Shown here: piece by piece, positions 18,772-26,534 of the stretch
Numbering within the stretch: the stretch's first letter is position 1
Layout of the letters: each line of letters opens with the position of its first letter
DNA from: Microbacterium testaceum
Lineage (GTDB): Bacteria > Actinomycetota > Actinomycetes > Actinomycetales > Microbacteriaceae
Length of the DNA: 64,000 nucleotides
Assembly: GCF_006539145.1 (NCBI RefSeq)
Contig: NZ_BJML01000003.1
Coordinates: 1 to 64,000 of the forward strand
Direction of reading: 5' to 3'
The notes under the pieces: model-generated
Database searches by the model: none
Seen by the model: only the letters and a program-made list of their open reading frames with translations
Told to the model about the DNA's origin: nothing
Program-made: the position numbers and the translations under genes

Positions 18772-21309
18772 ATGGTCGCGGTGATGGACACGGTGCAGGC
18801 GGCGACCGAGGTGACGCCGGCGCCGCAGCCGAAGCGTCGCGCTGCGCGGTGGGACATCCCGGGGCTCGTGCGCCGTCGTACCGGCACGCTCGGGGTGACG
18901 CTGGCGATCCTCGTGGTCAGCTCCATCACGATCGCGACGCAGAGCACGTTCGAGGCCGGTCTGTTCGACCTGCGCGACATGCTGCTCGCCCTGGTACGGG
19001 TCGACGACCCGCTCGTGCTCGCGGTCACGGTGCTGCTGACGCTGGTGACGTGCGGTCTGGCGGAGGGGCTCTTGGGCACGCGACGTATGCTCGCGGCGTT
19101 CGTGGGCGGCGGTCTCGTCGTCTGCGCGATCGGCGAGGGCATCGGCCTGTTCGAGGACAACGTCATCCCCGAGGTCTCGCTGAACGTCACCCCCGACACG
19201 GGGGCGCCGCCCATCGCGGCTCTGCTGTGCGTCGCTATCGCCGCGAGCTGCTTCGCCTCGCCGCTGTGGCGCCGTCGCATCCGCATCGGCGGCGTCGTCC
19301 TCGCGGTGACGATGTTCCTCTACGCCGCCTCGGCGTCCGACCTCTACACGCTCATCGCCCTGCCCGTCGGCATGGCGGCCGGCCTCGTGCTCGGGGGGAC
19401 GCGGGCCGTCGGCATTCCCCGCAGCTCCCTGCGCGAGAAGCGCGTGCTGCTGGCCGCGCTCACCGCCATCACAGCCATCGGGCCGGTCGTGGCCACCCTC
19501 TGGGGCTCGGGGGCGGGAGTGCTGTCGGTCTACAGCTGGCTGTCGTACGACCCGCTGAACGTGGCCGACGGCGTCGTCTGCGCGATCGGTTCGACCAACG
19601 CTCCCTGCCCGCCCTCCGCCTCGGTCTACGCCGAGCTCCAGCCCGCCTCGGGGTGGATCGCCGCGCTCCCGCAGCTGGTGCTGCTGATCGCCGCCTGGGG
19701 CGTGCTGCGCGGGCGCCGCGGCGCCCTGCACCTGGCCGTGGGGGTGAACGTCCTCACCTTCGCGGCGATGAGCATCCTGCTGCTGCTGAGCGAGACCGAC
19801 ACGCTCGAGCAGCTCGCGACGGTGCGTGCCGCGTACGACGTCGCCGACGTCTGGCAGACGGTCGTGGGCATGGTCGTCGGTGCCGCCCTTCCCCTGATGG
19901 TCGCCGTGCTTCTCGTGCGTTTCCGCGCCGCCGCGCAGATCCGATCGATCCCCGGGGTGCGCCGGATCTTCGTGCGCACGGTCGTCGTCGCGGCCCTGGG
20001 CTCGCTGGCGCTGGCGCTGGTCGGCATCCTGATGACGTCCGCCGAGTTCCGACCGTGGCCGAACGTGACCACCGTGCTCGCCACTCTGCCCCTGCGTCTC
20101 GTCCCGCCGTCGCTTCTGCCGCCCGAGGCCCTCGTCTTCGTCCCGATGACCGGAGCCGCACAGGCGGCGTGGTACCTGCCGCCGCTGCTGTTCTGGTTGA
20201 GCGTCGTGGTCGCCGCCGTGCGCTTCGTGGTCCGCTCCGGCGCCGCCGAGACCGCACCCGATCGCGAGCGCGCGCGGGCTCTGCTCGCAGCGGGATCGGG
20301 GGACACCCTCGGGCACATGACCCTGTGGGAGGGGAACGTCTACTGGTTCGCCGCCGACGCGGAGGCGGCGATCGCCTACCGGGTGCGCGGCGGTTTCGCG
20401 GTGACGCTCGGCGGTGCCTTCGGCCCCGACCGGGACGACGCCTCCGTCGGCGCGGAGTTCGCCGCGTTCTGCGAGGAGCAGGGCTGGACGCCGGTGTTCT
20501 ACAGCGTCGATGACGCCGAGCGCGAGCGGCTCGCCCCGCTGGGCTGGTCGTCGCTGCAGGTCGCCGAGGAGGCCTTCCTCGACCCGCGCAGCTGGACTCC
20601 CGCCGGCAAGAAGCGACAGGACGTCCGGACGGCCACCAACCGCGCGGCGCGAGAGGGACTGACCTCGCGTTGGGCCCGGTGGAGCGAGCTGTCGTTCTTC
20701 GATCGCGGCCAGATCCGCGACATCTCGGAGGCCTGGGTCTCGGACAAGACGATCCCGGAGATGGGTTTCACCCTCGGCTCGACCGACCAGCTCGACGACC
20801 CGGAGGTGCGCCTTCTCGTGGCGCGCGACGGATCGGGACGCATCACGGCTTTCACGAGCTGGATACCGATCCATCGCGACGGCACGATCGCCGGGTACGC
20901 CCTCGACGTCATGCGTCGGCGCGACGACGCGATGCCCGGGGTCATGGAGTTCCTCATCGGTCAGGCCGTCGAGCGGCTCCGTGAGGACGGCATGACGGTG
21001 ATGAGCCTGTCGGGTTCGCCCCTGGCGCGGCACTCCACCGGGGACGACGCCGATCGCAGCGCCTTGGACCGCGGCCTCGACGTCATCAGCGCGCTCCTCG
21101 AGCCGGCGTACGGTTTCCGGTCGCTGGCGAACTTCAAGAAGAAGTTCCAGCCCGACTTCGCGCCCCTGTGGATGATCTACCCGGATGCCACGCAGATCCC
21201 GGCCATCGCGATCGCCCTCGTCCGCTGCTACATCCCCGGGCTCACACTGCGTTCGGCGGCGGAGATGGCCGCCTCGTTGCGCCGGCCGCGAGAGGCCGCG
21301 GGGCGCTGA
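18772..21309 (+). CDS. MprF-like membrane protein with phosphatidylglycerol lysyltransferase C-terminal domain
   Basis: Large membrane protein, 845 aa with this start. The first ~520 residues have about 12-14 hydrophobic segments. The last ~300 form a cytoplasmic DUF2156/GNAT-like domain (GDTLGHMTLWEGNVYWFAADAEAA..., KKKFQPDFAPLWMIYP) characteristic of enzymes that transfer an amino acid from aminoacyl-tRNA to phosphatidylglycerol. MprF homologues alter surface charge and protect against cationic peptides. The N-terminal half is poorly conserved and may not be a true flippase. Several in-frame starts exist from 18700 on; 18772 is chosen for the GGGGAGGA just upstream, but the spacing is short and the start is uncertain. 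Confidence 0.82.
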   Translation: MVAVMDTVQAATEVTPAPQPKRRAARWDIPGLVRRRTGTLGVTLAILVVSSITIATQSTFEAGLFDLRDMLLALVRVDDPLVLAVTVLLTLVTCGLAEGLLGTRRMLAAFVGGGLVVCAIGEGIGLFEDNVIPEVSLNVTPDTGAPPIAALLCVAIAASCFASPLWRRRIRIGGVVLAVTMFLYAASASDLYTLIALPVGMAAGLVLGGTRAVGIPRSSLREKRVLLAALTAITAIGPVVATLWGSGAGVLSVYSWLSYDPLNVADGVVCAIGSTNAPCPPSASVYAELQPASGWIAALPQLVLLIAAWGVLRGRRGALHLAVGVNVLTFAAMSILLLLSETDTLEQLATVRAAYDVADVWQTVVGMVVGAALPLMVAVLLVRFRAAAQIRSIPGVRRIFVRTVVVAALGSLALALVGILMTSAEFRPWPNVTTVLATLPLRLVPPSLLPPEALVFVPMTGAAQAAWYLPPLLFWLSVVVAAVRFVVRSGAAETAPDRERARALLAAGSGDTLGHMTLWEGNVYWFAADAEAAIAYRVRGGFAVTLGGAFGPDRDDASVGAEFAAFCEEQGWTPVFYSVDDAERERLAPLGWSSLQVAEEAFLDPRSWTPAGKKRQDVRTATNRAAREGLTSRWARWSELSFFDRGQIRDISEAWVSDKTIPEMGFTLGSTDQLDDPEVRLLVARDGSGRITAFTSWIPIHRDGTIAGYALDVMRRRDDAMPGVMEFLIGQAVERLREDGMTVMSLSGSPLARHSTGDDADRSALDRGLDVISALLEPAYGFRSLANFKKKFQPDFAPLWMIYPDATQIPAIAIALVRCYIPGLTLRSAAEMAASLRRPREAAGR

Positions 21310-21447
21310 CGCGTCGGGCGGGGCGGAGTTTTGCGGTGTCACCAGAACCGGGGATGCCACAAAGGGTGCCGCGGGATTCGACACCAGCCTGGACGGGTCG
21401 TGCCCTCTTTCCGGTGGAGCTCGGTGGCGTCGGGGCGGGGATACGAG

Positions 21448-21870
21448 TCAGCGGTTGAGGCGCCGAGTGACGGCGTCGATGCGGGCTCGAAGTTCTCGGG
21501 AGCGGAAGGGTTTGGTGACGTAGTCGTCCGCGCCGGCGTCGAAGGCCGAGACCTTGTCGGCGTCGTCGTGCAGGCCGGAGATGACGATGATGTGCGCGCT
21601 GGATCCGGCGGATCGTATGCGTCGAATGGCTTCGATGCCGTCCATGCCGGGAAGGGTCAGGTCCATCGTGACCAGGTCGGGGCGGATGGCCAGCGCCGCG
21701 CGAGCGCCTTCGGCGCCGTTGTCGAAGGCGTCGGTCGCGTATCCGGCGCTCTCGAGGATTCGCGTGAGCACGGACCGGACGTGCGGATCATCGTCGACGA
21801 CGACAGCGGTGGCGCAGGCAGAGAAATTCGAAGGGCTTGTGGGTTCTGAACGCTTGTCGAGAAGAGTCAT
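21448..21870 (-). CDS. Stand-alone response regulator receiver protein
   Basis: CheY-like single receiver domain of 140 aa with no output domain. Visible landmarks are acidic VVVDDDPHVRS, phospho-acceptor Asp in LVTMDLTLPGMDG, Ser/Thr in IIVISGLHDD and Lys in DDYVTKPFRS. No kinase is adjacent. It lies 91 bp downstream of the signal peptidase gene on the same strand, so it may be read with it, which would tie it to the surface-protein locus. The ATG at 21870 gives a normal receiver N-terminus with an extra ~20-residue leader; a longer reading covers the signal-peptidase 3' end. Confidence 0.85.
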   Translation of the reverse strand: MTLLDKRSEPTSPSNFSACATAVVVDDDPHVRSVLTRILESAGYATDAFDNGAEGARAALAIRPDLVTMDLTLPGMDGIEAIRRIRSAGSSAHIIVISGLHDDADKVSAFDAGADDYVTKPFRSRELRARIDAVTRRLNR

Positions 21871-21961
21871 GAGGTGACCGGTTGATCTTTCTGCGAGATG
21901 TGAAGATCCCGGTCCGTGAGGATCGGGGCGTGAGGAGTGGCCACGGGTCGATGTTCGTTCG

Positions 21962-22648
21962 TCACCACTGCGAGGACCGCCGCTGTCTGGGACCGTTCTG
22001 TTCTTGGGGGGCGAGGAGGGAGGGCTTTTCGGTGTGGGGATGCCGGTCTCCGGCGAGCCCGAAAACGTCCTCGAGCACCCGGTCCGTGTCCTCCGCCGAG
22101 GTGGCCGGGGGGTCCTTCTGGTCCGCGGGGTCGGTATCGCTGTCTTTCCGACCCCCGTCCTCGCCGTCCTCGCCGTCCTTGGCGTCGGCGGGCCGACGTT
22201 CGAGGGGAAGCAGGAGAAGGGCGAGAACGAGGACGGCAAGGCTGATACGCGCGGGGGTGGTTTGGACGTAGGCGAGAACGGCGGCGAGCGGGCCGCCGAT
22301 GTGGCCGCGGACGGCGCCTACGAGCTGGTCGTAGGAGATCGTGTCGGGGTCCGCCGCGGTGTTGCCGTCGCCCTTCAGGAGGGCCTTACCGTCGGTGATC
22401 TCTTGGATGCGGTGCGTATACATGCTTCCGTCGGGGCGTCCGACGGTGACGACGTGGCCGGGTTGAAAGTCGTCGGGGTGGGGGTCGCCGATGAGAACAA
22501 GGTCGCCGAACTCGTAGGTGGGCGCCATGGACTTCCCATCGACGACGACGAGCCGGGTCCCGGTGGCCAGAGTGATGGCGGCGGGGGCGATGAGGAGGGC
22601 GAGCAACGCGCCTACGATGCTCCAACGGAGGAAGGAGAGGATGCGCAT
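21962..22648 (-). CDS. Signal peptidase I, ER/SipW (S26B) type
   Basis: Membrane serine protease of 228 aa that removes signal peptides. The N-terminal anchor (about residues 8-30) is followed by the catalytic serine in DGKSMAPTYEFGDLV (near residue 42). The second catalytic position is histidine (SMYTHRIQEI) rather than lysine, which defines the ER/SipW-like subfamily, known in Bacillus to process TasA-type secreted proteins. A second hydrophobic segment near residue 140 and a highly charged ~70-residue tail (DGEDGEDGGRKDSD) follow; the tail is unusual. The ATG at 22648 has a GGAGG site; an ATG at 22699 overlapping the upstream stop (ATGA) is an alternative. A TasA-like likely client is encoded 3 kb away. 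Confidence 0.9.
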   Translation of the reverse strand: MRILSFLRWSIVGALLALLIAPAAITLATGTRLVVVDGKSMAPTYEFGDLVLIGDPHPDDFQPGHVVTVGRPDGSMYTHRIQEITDGKALLKGDGNTAADPDTISYDQLVGAVRGHIGGPLAAVLAYVQTTPARISLAVLVLALLLLPLERRPADAKDGEDGEDGGRKDSDTDPADQKDPPATSAEDTDRVLEDVFGLAGDRHPHTEKPSLLAPQEQNGPRQRRSSQW

Positions 22649-22695
22649 TGTGCCTCCAGGTGAGTATCGGGTGATGGCCGGTGGGGTGGAGCGCG

Positions 22696-23268
22696 TCACA
22701 CGCGCGATAGCAGGCGCGCGCGCGGTTGCGGACGTTCGGGGCGCGAGGAGGACTGAGCGGTCGATGCCTCGAGGCAGAGGTGCGTGATGTCGGCGGGGCG
22801 GGGGACTCGGACGCGGAAGTGCACTGTTTGGGTCGCTGAGGGCAGGAGGGGCGAGACGGCGCAGAACGCGGGGTTACCGGACGTGTCGATGGTCAGCGGT
22901 GTCGACCACGTGGCACCGTCGGTCGTGCTGGCGGCGAGTGTTACTTCGCGCGCATCCGATGCACTGCTGCGCAGTTCAATACCGAGTATCCAGTCGACCG
23001 CCTCGCCGCTCGTATTGTGCGCATTGATGGCGAATGCGTACACGTCCGCCTGCGCATCGAATGCCGGAGCGGTGAGCGAAGAGGTGGTGTGCGCGGCGAT
23101 GCGGCCGCCGTCCGTGTGTCCGAGACGGATCGTGTCGTGCGTGCACGAGTCAGGGGTGGGGGTCACGGCGGACGAGGACGGCGCAGCGTGGTCGACGCCG
23201 AGCGTGAGAAGAACGACAGCAGACGTGGCCGTGTGCGGTCCCTGAGGGTTCGGCCGGACGATGCTCAT
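22696..23268 (-). CDS. Unknown exported-looking protein upstream of the SipW-type peptidase
   Basis: Protein of 190 aa that I do not assign to a family. It begins with a weak hydrophobic stretch (ATSAVVLLTLGV) that may be a poor signal peptide. A beta-rich domain with phrases such as VDWILGIELRSS and GATWSTPLTIDTSG follows, echoing the TasA-like protein's VDWKVQMAS and GSTWSKTW; it is therefore probably a distant relative of the same surface-protein fold. Three cysteines are present. It is first in a minus-strand unit with the signal peptidase (stop overlaps an upstream peptidase start as ATGA). ATG preceded by GGAGCGGC. Confidence 0.7.
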   Translation of the reverse strand: MSIVRPNPQGPHTATSAVVLLTLGVDHAAPSSSAVTPTPDSCTHDTIRLGHTDGGRIAAHTTSSLTAPAFDAQADVYAFAINAHNTSGEAVDWILGIELRSSASDAREVTLAASTTDGATWSTPLTIDTSGNPAFCAVSPLLPSATQTVHFRVRVPRPADITHLCLEASTAQSSSRPERPQPRARLLSRV

Positions 23269-23686
23269 GCCGCCGCTCCTTCTTGGTGTGGGTGGGTGCC
23301 GCTCGGCAGCTCGAGTACTCGTCGGCTGACACGCGGACGACGGTTCCGGCACCTGACCGGGCCTCCTCCTGGCGCAGGCTCACTCTCGTAAGAACACATA
23401 ACGGATCAAAACGGTGCGTATCGGATCTAACGCACCATAGCAGGAATCGCCTCGATCGTCCCGTCTGTTTAGGGAGCGCCCCGCGAAGTGCGCGCGGCAC
23501 CCTCGTCCGTAGAGTGCGAGAGTCGAACCAGGTCCGTCCGCAACGCCCATGACGTTCACGTGTCTTCTGGTCGACGAGCGGTCGTCCCCTGCGTGCCGGG
23601 AGCGCTGATTGCCGCCGGATATTAGCGGCGGGGCCCGCACGGCGGGGGCGTTATGAGCAAGTTGTTCAGATCCTTAGAATCTTCGC
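23269..23686. other. 418-bp divergent intergenic region
   Basis: No credible gene. The left side holds the presumed promoter of the signal-peptidase unit. Visible there are inverted repeats GGTGCGT (23413-23419) and ACGCACC (23430-23436), and two minus-strand direct repeats of GATCCG followed by A/T-rich bases (about 23401-23430), possible regulator sites. The right side ends in the promoter of the acetoacetate-decarboxylase-like gene. The A+T content is higher than in most of the window. Confidence 0.5.
23675..23680 (+). promoter_or_regulatory. -10 box suggesting a leaderless transcript
   Basis: TAGAAT ends six bases before the GTG start of the next gene, and no ribosome site is present between them. 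This spacing places the transcription start at or next to the start codon, i.e. a leaderless mRNA, common in actinobacteria. The -35 region is weak. Confidence 0.5.
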
Positions 23687-24424
23687 GTGCTAGCTTCCGA
23701 GGTCCTGCAGCTGCTGACCACGCCTGCCAATGTGCCGTTCATCGCTCACTTAGGTGCGCCGAATATTCGCCGGAGCATTCTTCGCGTCGATTATGTGACC
23801 GATGAGCACGCCGCGCGCAAGCTCCTTCCGGAGCCCCTGCATCTGCCTCTGATTCCGCGCGCCAGCGTGTTCTTCACGCAGTTCTTCAACTCGCACGGGG
23901 ATGTTCCCCTCCTCGAAGTGACGCAGTCGATCGAAGCGGTCAGCTCGGCAGGCGTCGTGGGGGACTACATCCAGGCGGTCTACACGGACAACGTGACCTC
24001 GATCATCCACAACCGTGAGGCCTACCTGCAGCCCGTGCTGTACGGCGTGGGGTCGATCGTGCACCGAGACGGAGCGAGCAACTTCTCTTTGGCCGTGAAC
24101 GATACCGTCGTCGTTCACGGGAGTGCGGGCTACCGAAGCGAGCCGATGTTCGCCGACGACGCCGTCGAGTTCCTGCAGCGCCCCAAATTCTTCCTGAAGG
24201 TGCTCGGGCGGCCGGCATTGGGCGAGCCGGCGAAGCCCACTCTCTTCATGTTGCGCAGCGCAAAGCTCGAGGTCAGCGAAGCCTACCGGCTGCCGTCGCG
24301 GCTTACCCTCGACGGCCACATCATGGCCCCCTTCGATCAGCTGCCCGTACGTCACATCGACTCGTGCCACACATTCGAAACCACGTGGTCGATCGGCGAA
24401 ACGGAAGTCCTGCACCGTTACTGA
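23687..24424 (+). CDS. Acetoacetate decarboxylase-family protein lacking the usual catalytic lysine
   Basis: Protein of 245 aa aligning along its length with acetoacetate decarboxylase (ADC): VDYVTDEHAARKLLPEPL near residue 35, GDYIQAVYTDN near 90, and the C-terminal LDGHIMAPFDQLPVRHI. In Clostridium ADC the Schiff-base lysine lies in a YPKKLG segment; here the corresponding segment reads YLQPVLYG with no lysine, so classical decarboxylation is unlikely. ADC-superfamily relatives without this lysine catalyse other reactions (aldol, hydratase or cyclase chemistry), so the function is open. It is isolated, divergent from the signal-peptidase unit, and appears to have a leaderless transcript. 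Confidence 0.78.
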   Translation: MLASEVLQLLTTPANVPFIAHLGAPNIRRSILRVDYVTDEHAARKLLPEPLHLPLIPRASVFFTQFFNSHGDVPLLEVTQSIEAVSSAGVVGDYIQAVYTDNVTSIIHNREAYLQPVLYGVGSIVHRDGASNFSLAVNDTVVVHGSAGYRSEPMFADDAVEFLQRPKFFLKVLGRPALGEPAKPTLFMLRSAKLEVSEAYRLPSRLTLDGHIMAPFDQLPVRHIDSCHTFETTWSIGETEVLHRY

Positions 24425-24546
24425 CTTCCCGGGGAGCCTGCGCGGCAGGCTTCGCAACGCGCGGCGACGTTACAGCTGGCTCCCCTCGTTGCGCGGACGC
24501 TGCCGCCTCAGCGTCCCGTGCGAACGGAGTCGAGCGTCGATCCTGT

Positions 24547-24789
24547 TCAGCTCGAGGGCGTCGCCACCTCAGGGGTGCTCCGGTCAGCCACGTTCGAGGT
24601 GCTCGATATGTACTCGACCACCTCGTCTCGCACGATGACCCACTTCGAGCCGATGTGGTACGCGGGCAGCTCGCCGGACTGCAAGTACTCATAGACGGTC
24701 TTGCTGTTCAACCCGAGCACCTCGGCGACGTCTCTGGCGGAAAGGATCGGCGGATATCCAGCGAACAGGTGCTCGAGGTGCTTAGGCAT
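24547..24789 (-). CDS. Small excisionase/MerR-type helix-turn-helix protein
   Basis: DNA-binding protein of 80 aa with one HTH_17 domain (LSARDVAEVLGLNSKTVYEYLQSGELPAYHIGSKWVIVRDEV), the fold of phage excisionases and BldC-like regulators. No integrase or attachment site is visible nearby, so it is more likely a BldC-like regulator than a true excisionase, possibly of the adjacent surface-protein genes. The ATG at 24789 is preceded by GGGAGC; an ATG 30 bases earlier is also possible. Confidence 0.75.
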   Translation of the reverse strand: MPKHLEHLFAGYPPILSARDVAEVLGLNSKTVYEYLQSGELPAYHIGSKWVIVRDEVVEYISSTSNVADRSTPEVATPSS

Positions 24790-24986
24790 GGCGCTCCCGG
24801 GGGGTAACAGACTCGTCACAGTTTAGGGGCAGCATGCCCAATAACAGCCTGATCCGGCGCGATTTTGCGTGAAGCGCACTACATCGGGTGTAGAGCTCGA
24901 GGCGGAATAGAGTTGTTAGGGGCTGTTGACGTCGGCTATGGTCCACCTGAGTCCATTTCAACCCGTTTCATACCAAAGGATCTTCT

Positions 24987-25679
24987 GTGGATTGTTCTGT
25001 TCCGGTCGTGCCCTCCCCGGCAGCGCCCGCGATCACGGCCTCGGGAGGGTCCGGACTTGCGGCAACAGGCTCTCCCATGGACGTCATACTCGCCTGCGCC
25101 ATCGCGCTCGTCCTTCTCGCGGGTGGCGTCATGGCTTTGGCCCGGTCGCGTCGGCGTCGCCGTGAAGCGCTGCCCTCTTCCACGGCGGCCGCGCCTGGCG
25201 TGGGGCTCGCTCTGTCGAGTGTGCTGGGCGTGATCTTGCTCTTGGGGGCCTTCTCCCCGTCACAGGCCGCGCATGCCGCTCCGGAACAGTGCGATGTCAT
25301 CTCGGTATCTGATGTGCAGATCGACGCGACCGTGCTCGCCGGCGGAGTGATCCAGCTCGTACCCGGCGGTCAGCCTGCCGTCGTTCGCGCGTCCGTGACG
25401 AACTCCACCACCGTGGCCGTGACCCTCACCGCGATCGCTCGCACCGATAACGCCGTCCCCCTCGCGACACAGATCGTGTGGAAGAGCGAGAGCTCGAGTG
25501 GTTCGGCCGTCGAGTCCAGCTTGGGTGACTCCGACTCGCACTCCCTCGGGACCTTGGCTCCGGGTGAGAGCACCACGGTGACGTTCGCGGTGAACTTGCC
25601 CGCCTCGGTCGGGAATGAGTACCAGGGCCAAACAGTCCCCCTCAGCCTGCTCGTCCAGGCCGTCCAGCAGGGCTTCTAA
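24987..25679 (+). CDS. Two-segment membrane/exported protein with an N-terminal LAATG motif
   Basis: Protein of 230 aa with an odd order. Residues 24-28 read LAATG, followed by a hydrophobic segment (about 32-52) and RSRRRRRE, exactly the layout of a C-terminal sortase sorting signal but at the N-terminus. A second hydrophobic segment (about 70-90) ends AHAAPEQC like a signal peptide. The outer domain (about 97-230) ends in the LPASVGNEYQGQTVPLSLLVQAVQQ pattern seen at the C-terminus of SipW-dependent TasA/CalY-like proteins. The GTG has a proper AAAGGA site six bases upstream. It precedes the TasA-like gene by 145 bp in the same direction and may be its minor partner. Confidence 0.72.
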   Translation: MDCSVPVVPSPAAPAITASGGSGLAATGSPMDVILACAIALVLLAGGVMALARSRRRRREALPSSTAAAPGVGLALSSVLGVILLLGAFSPSQAAHAAPEQCDVISVSDVQIDATVLAGGVIQLVPGGQPAVVRASVTNSTTVAVTLTAIARTDNAVPLATQIVWKSESSSGSAVESSLGDSDSHSLGTLAPGESTTVTFAVNLPASVGNEYQGQTVPLSLLVQAVQQGF

Positions 25680-25695
25680 CACCCGCACCTCGCGC

Positions 25696-25711
25696 GCCCG
25701 CATCTGCGGGC
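25696..25711 (+). terminator. Small hairpin after the LAATG protein gene
   Basis: GCCCGCA and TGCGGGC separated by two bases, 16 bp after the stop. It could be a weak terminator or attenuator between this gene and the TasA-like gene. Confidence 0.35.
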
Positions 25712-25824
25712 TGCGCCCCCACCTTCTCGTCGAGCCGCTACGCCACCTTCGTTCGCACTCGTCGAGCCCCTCAGCCTCCCTTTCCGACCCGAAGCACGAC
25801 TCACCACTAAAGAAAGCAGATCCC

Positions 25825-26400
25825 ATGTCCACCACCAAGCGCTCCTTCTCGAAGAAGAAGGTCCTCGTCGCCTCCCTCGCCCTGCTCACTATGGGCCTGG
25901 GCGGCACGGTTGCCACCGGCGCGTACTTCACCGCCGACAAGACCGTTTCCAGCAACACCCTGGCGTCCGGCACCGTCGTGATCGGGAACATCGGCGACGA
26001 CGCGTCCTCCACAGCGGCGCTGTCGTTCACCAACGTGCTCCCGGTTGCGTCCTCGGACGTCGCGACCAAGGCCAAGATGTTCAACATCAACGTCCGCAAC
26101 AACGGAACGGCGGCCGTTGACTGGAAGGTCCAGATGGCTTCCACCTCGAGCGACTTCGCCAAGCAGGTCAACGTCGAGTACAGCACCGACAATGGCTCGA
26201 CCTGGTCGAAGACATGGACTGCTGACGACCTCCGAAACGTCTCCATCCCGGGCACCTCCTCGCTCGCTGCTGGCGGAACCGCGGTGATCAAGTTCCGTGC
26301 GTGGCTGCCCGCCGCCACCGACAACACAGCCCAGGGTAAAACTCTTACGTTCTCGACCGTTGTGAACGCCATCCAGGCTGGCGCTCCGTTCTCGTCCTGA
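25825..26400 (+). CDS. TasA/CalY-like SipW-type secreted protein
   Basis: Secreted protein of 191 aa. The basic N-terminus (TTKRSFSKKK) and long hydrophobic core are followed by the hallmark ATGAYFTADKTVSSNTLASGTV, the cleavage and post-cleavage pattern of SipW-dependent camelysin/TasA proteins (YFTD...NTFTAGT). The mature part is a beta-sandwich-like domain ending in a conserved TFSTVVNAIQ. TasA family members in Bacillus polymerise into extracellular fibres. The client role for the S26B-type signal peptidase 3 kb away is inferred. The ATG is preceded by AAAGAAAG rather than a strong ribosome site. A terminator follows immediately, suggesting a single or terminal abundant product. Confidence 0.82.
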   Translation: MSTTKRSFSKKKVLVASLALLTMGLGGTVATGAYFTADKTVSSNTLASGTVVIGNIGDDASSTAALSFTNVLPVASSDVATKAKMFNINVRNNGTAAVDWKVQMASTSSDFAKQVNVEYSTDNGSTWSKTWTADDLRNVSIPGTSSLAAGGTAVIKFRAWLPAATDNTAQGKTLTFSTVVNAIQAGAPFSS

Positions 26401-26408
26401 CCCTCGCG

Positions 26409-26439
26409 CGTGGGCGCCGGCAGCACGCTGGCGCCCACG
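26409..26439 (+). terminator. Terminator after TasA-like gene
   Basis: Ten-base perfect arms (CGTGGGCGCC and complement) with an 11-base loop, eight bases after the stop. Confidence 0.7.
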
Positions 26440-26534
26440 TTCCCTCGCACGGCGGCTCGCCGACCTCGAGATGCATTCGTACCTCCCCTTCATTGAATGC
26501 TGAGTAAAGACCACACAACAGGAGCGCCAACATT

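Noticed and set aside
18499-21384. Large minus-strand open frame opposite the MprF-like gene
   Set aside because: Typical antisense shadow in high-GC DNA: Arg/His/Gly-rich with no domains, while the plus strand encodes a coherent membrane protein.
24547-24789. Excisionase-like gene as sign of a prophage or integrative element
   Set aside because: No integrase, terminase, capsid gene or attachment repeat is near; single-domain HTH_17 proteins are common chromosomal regulators.
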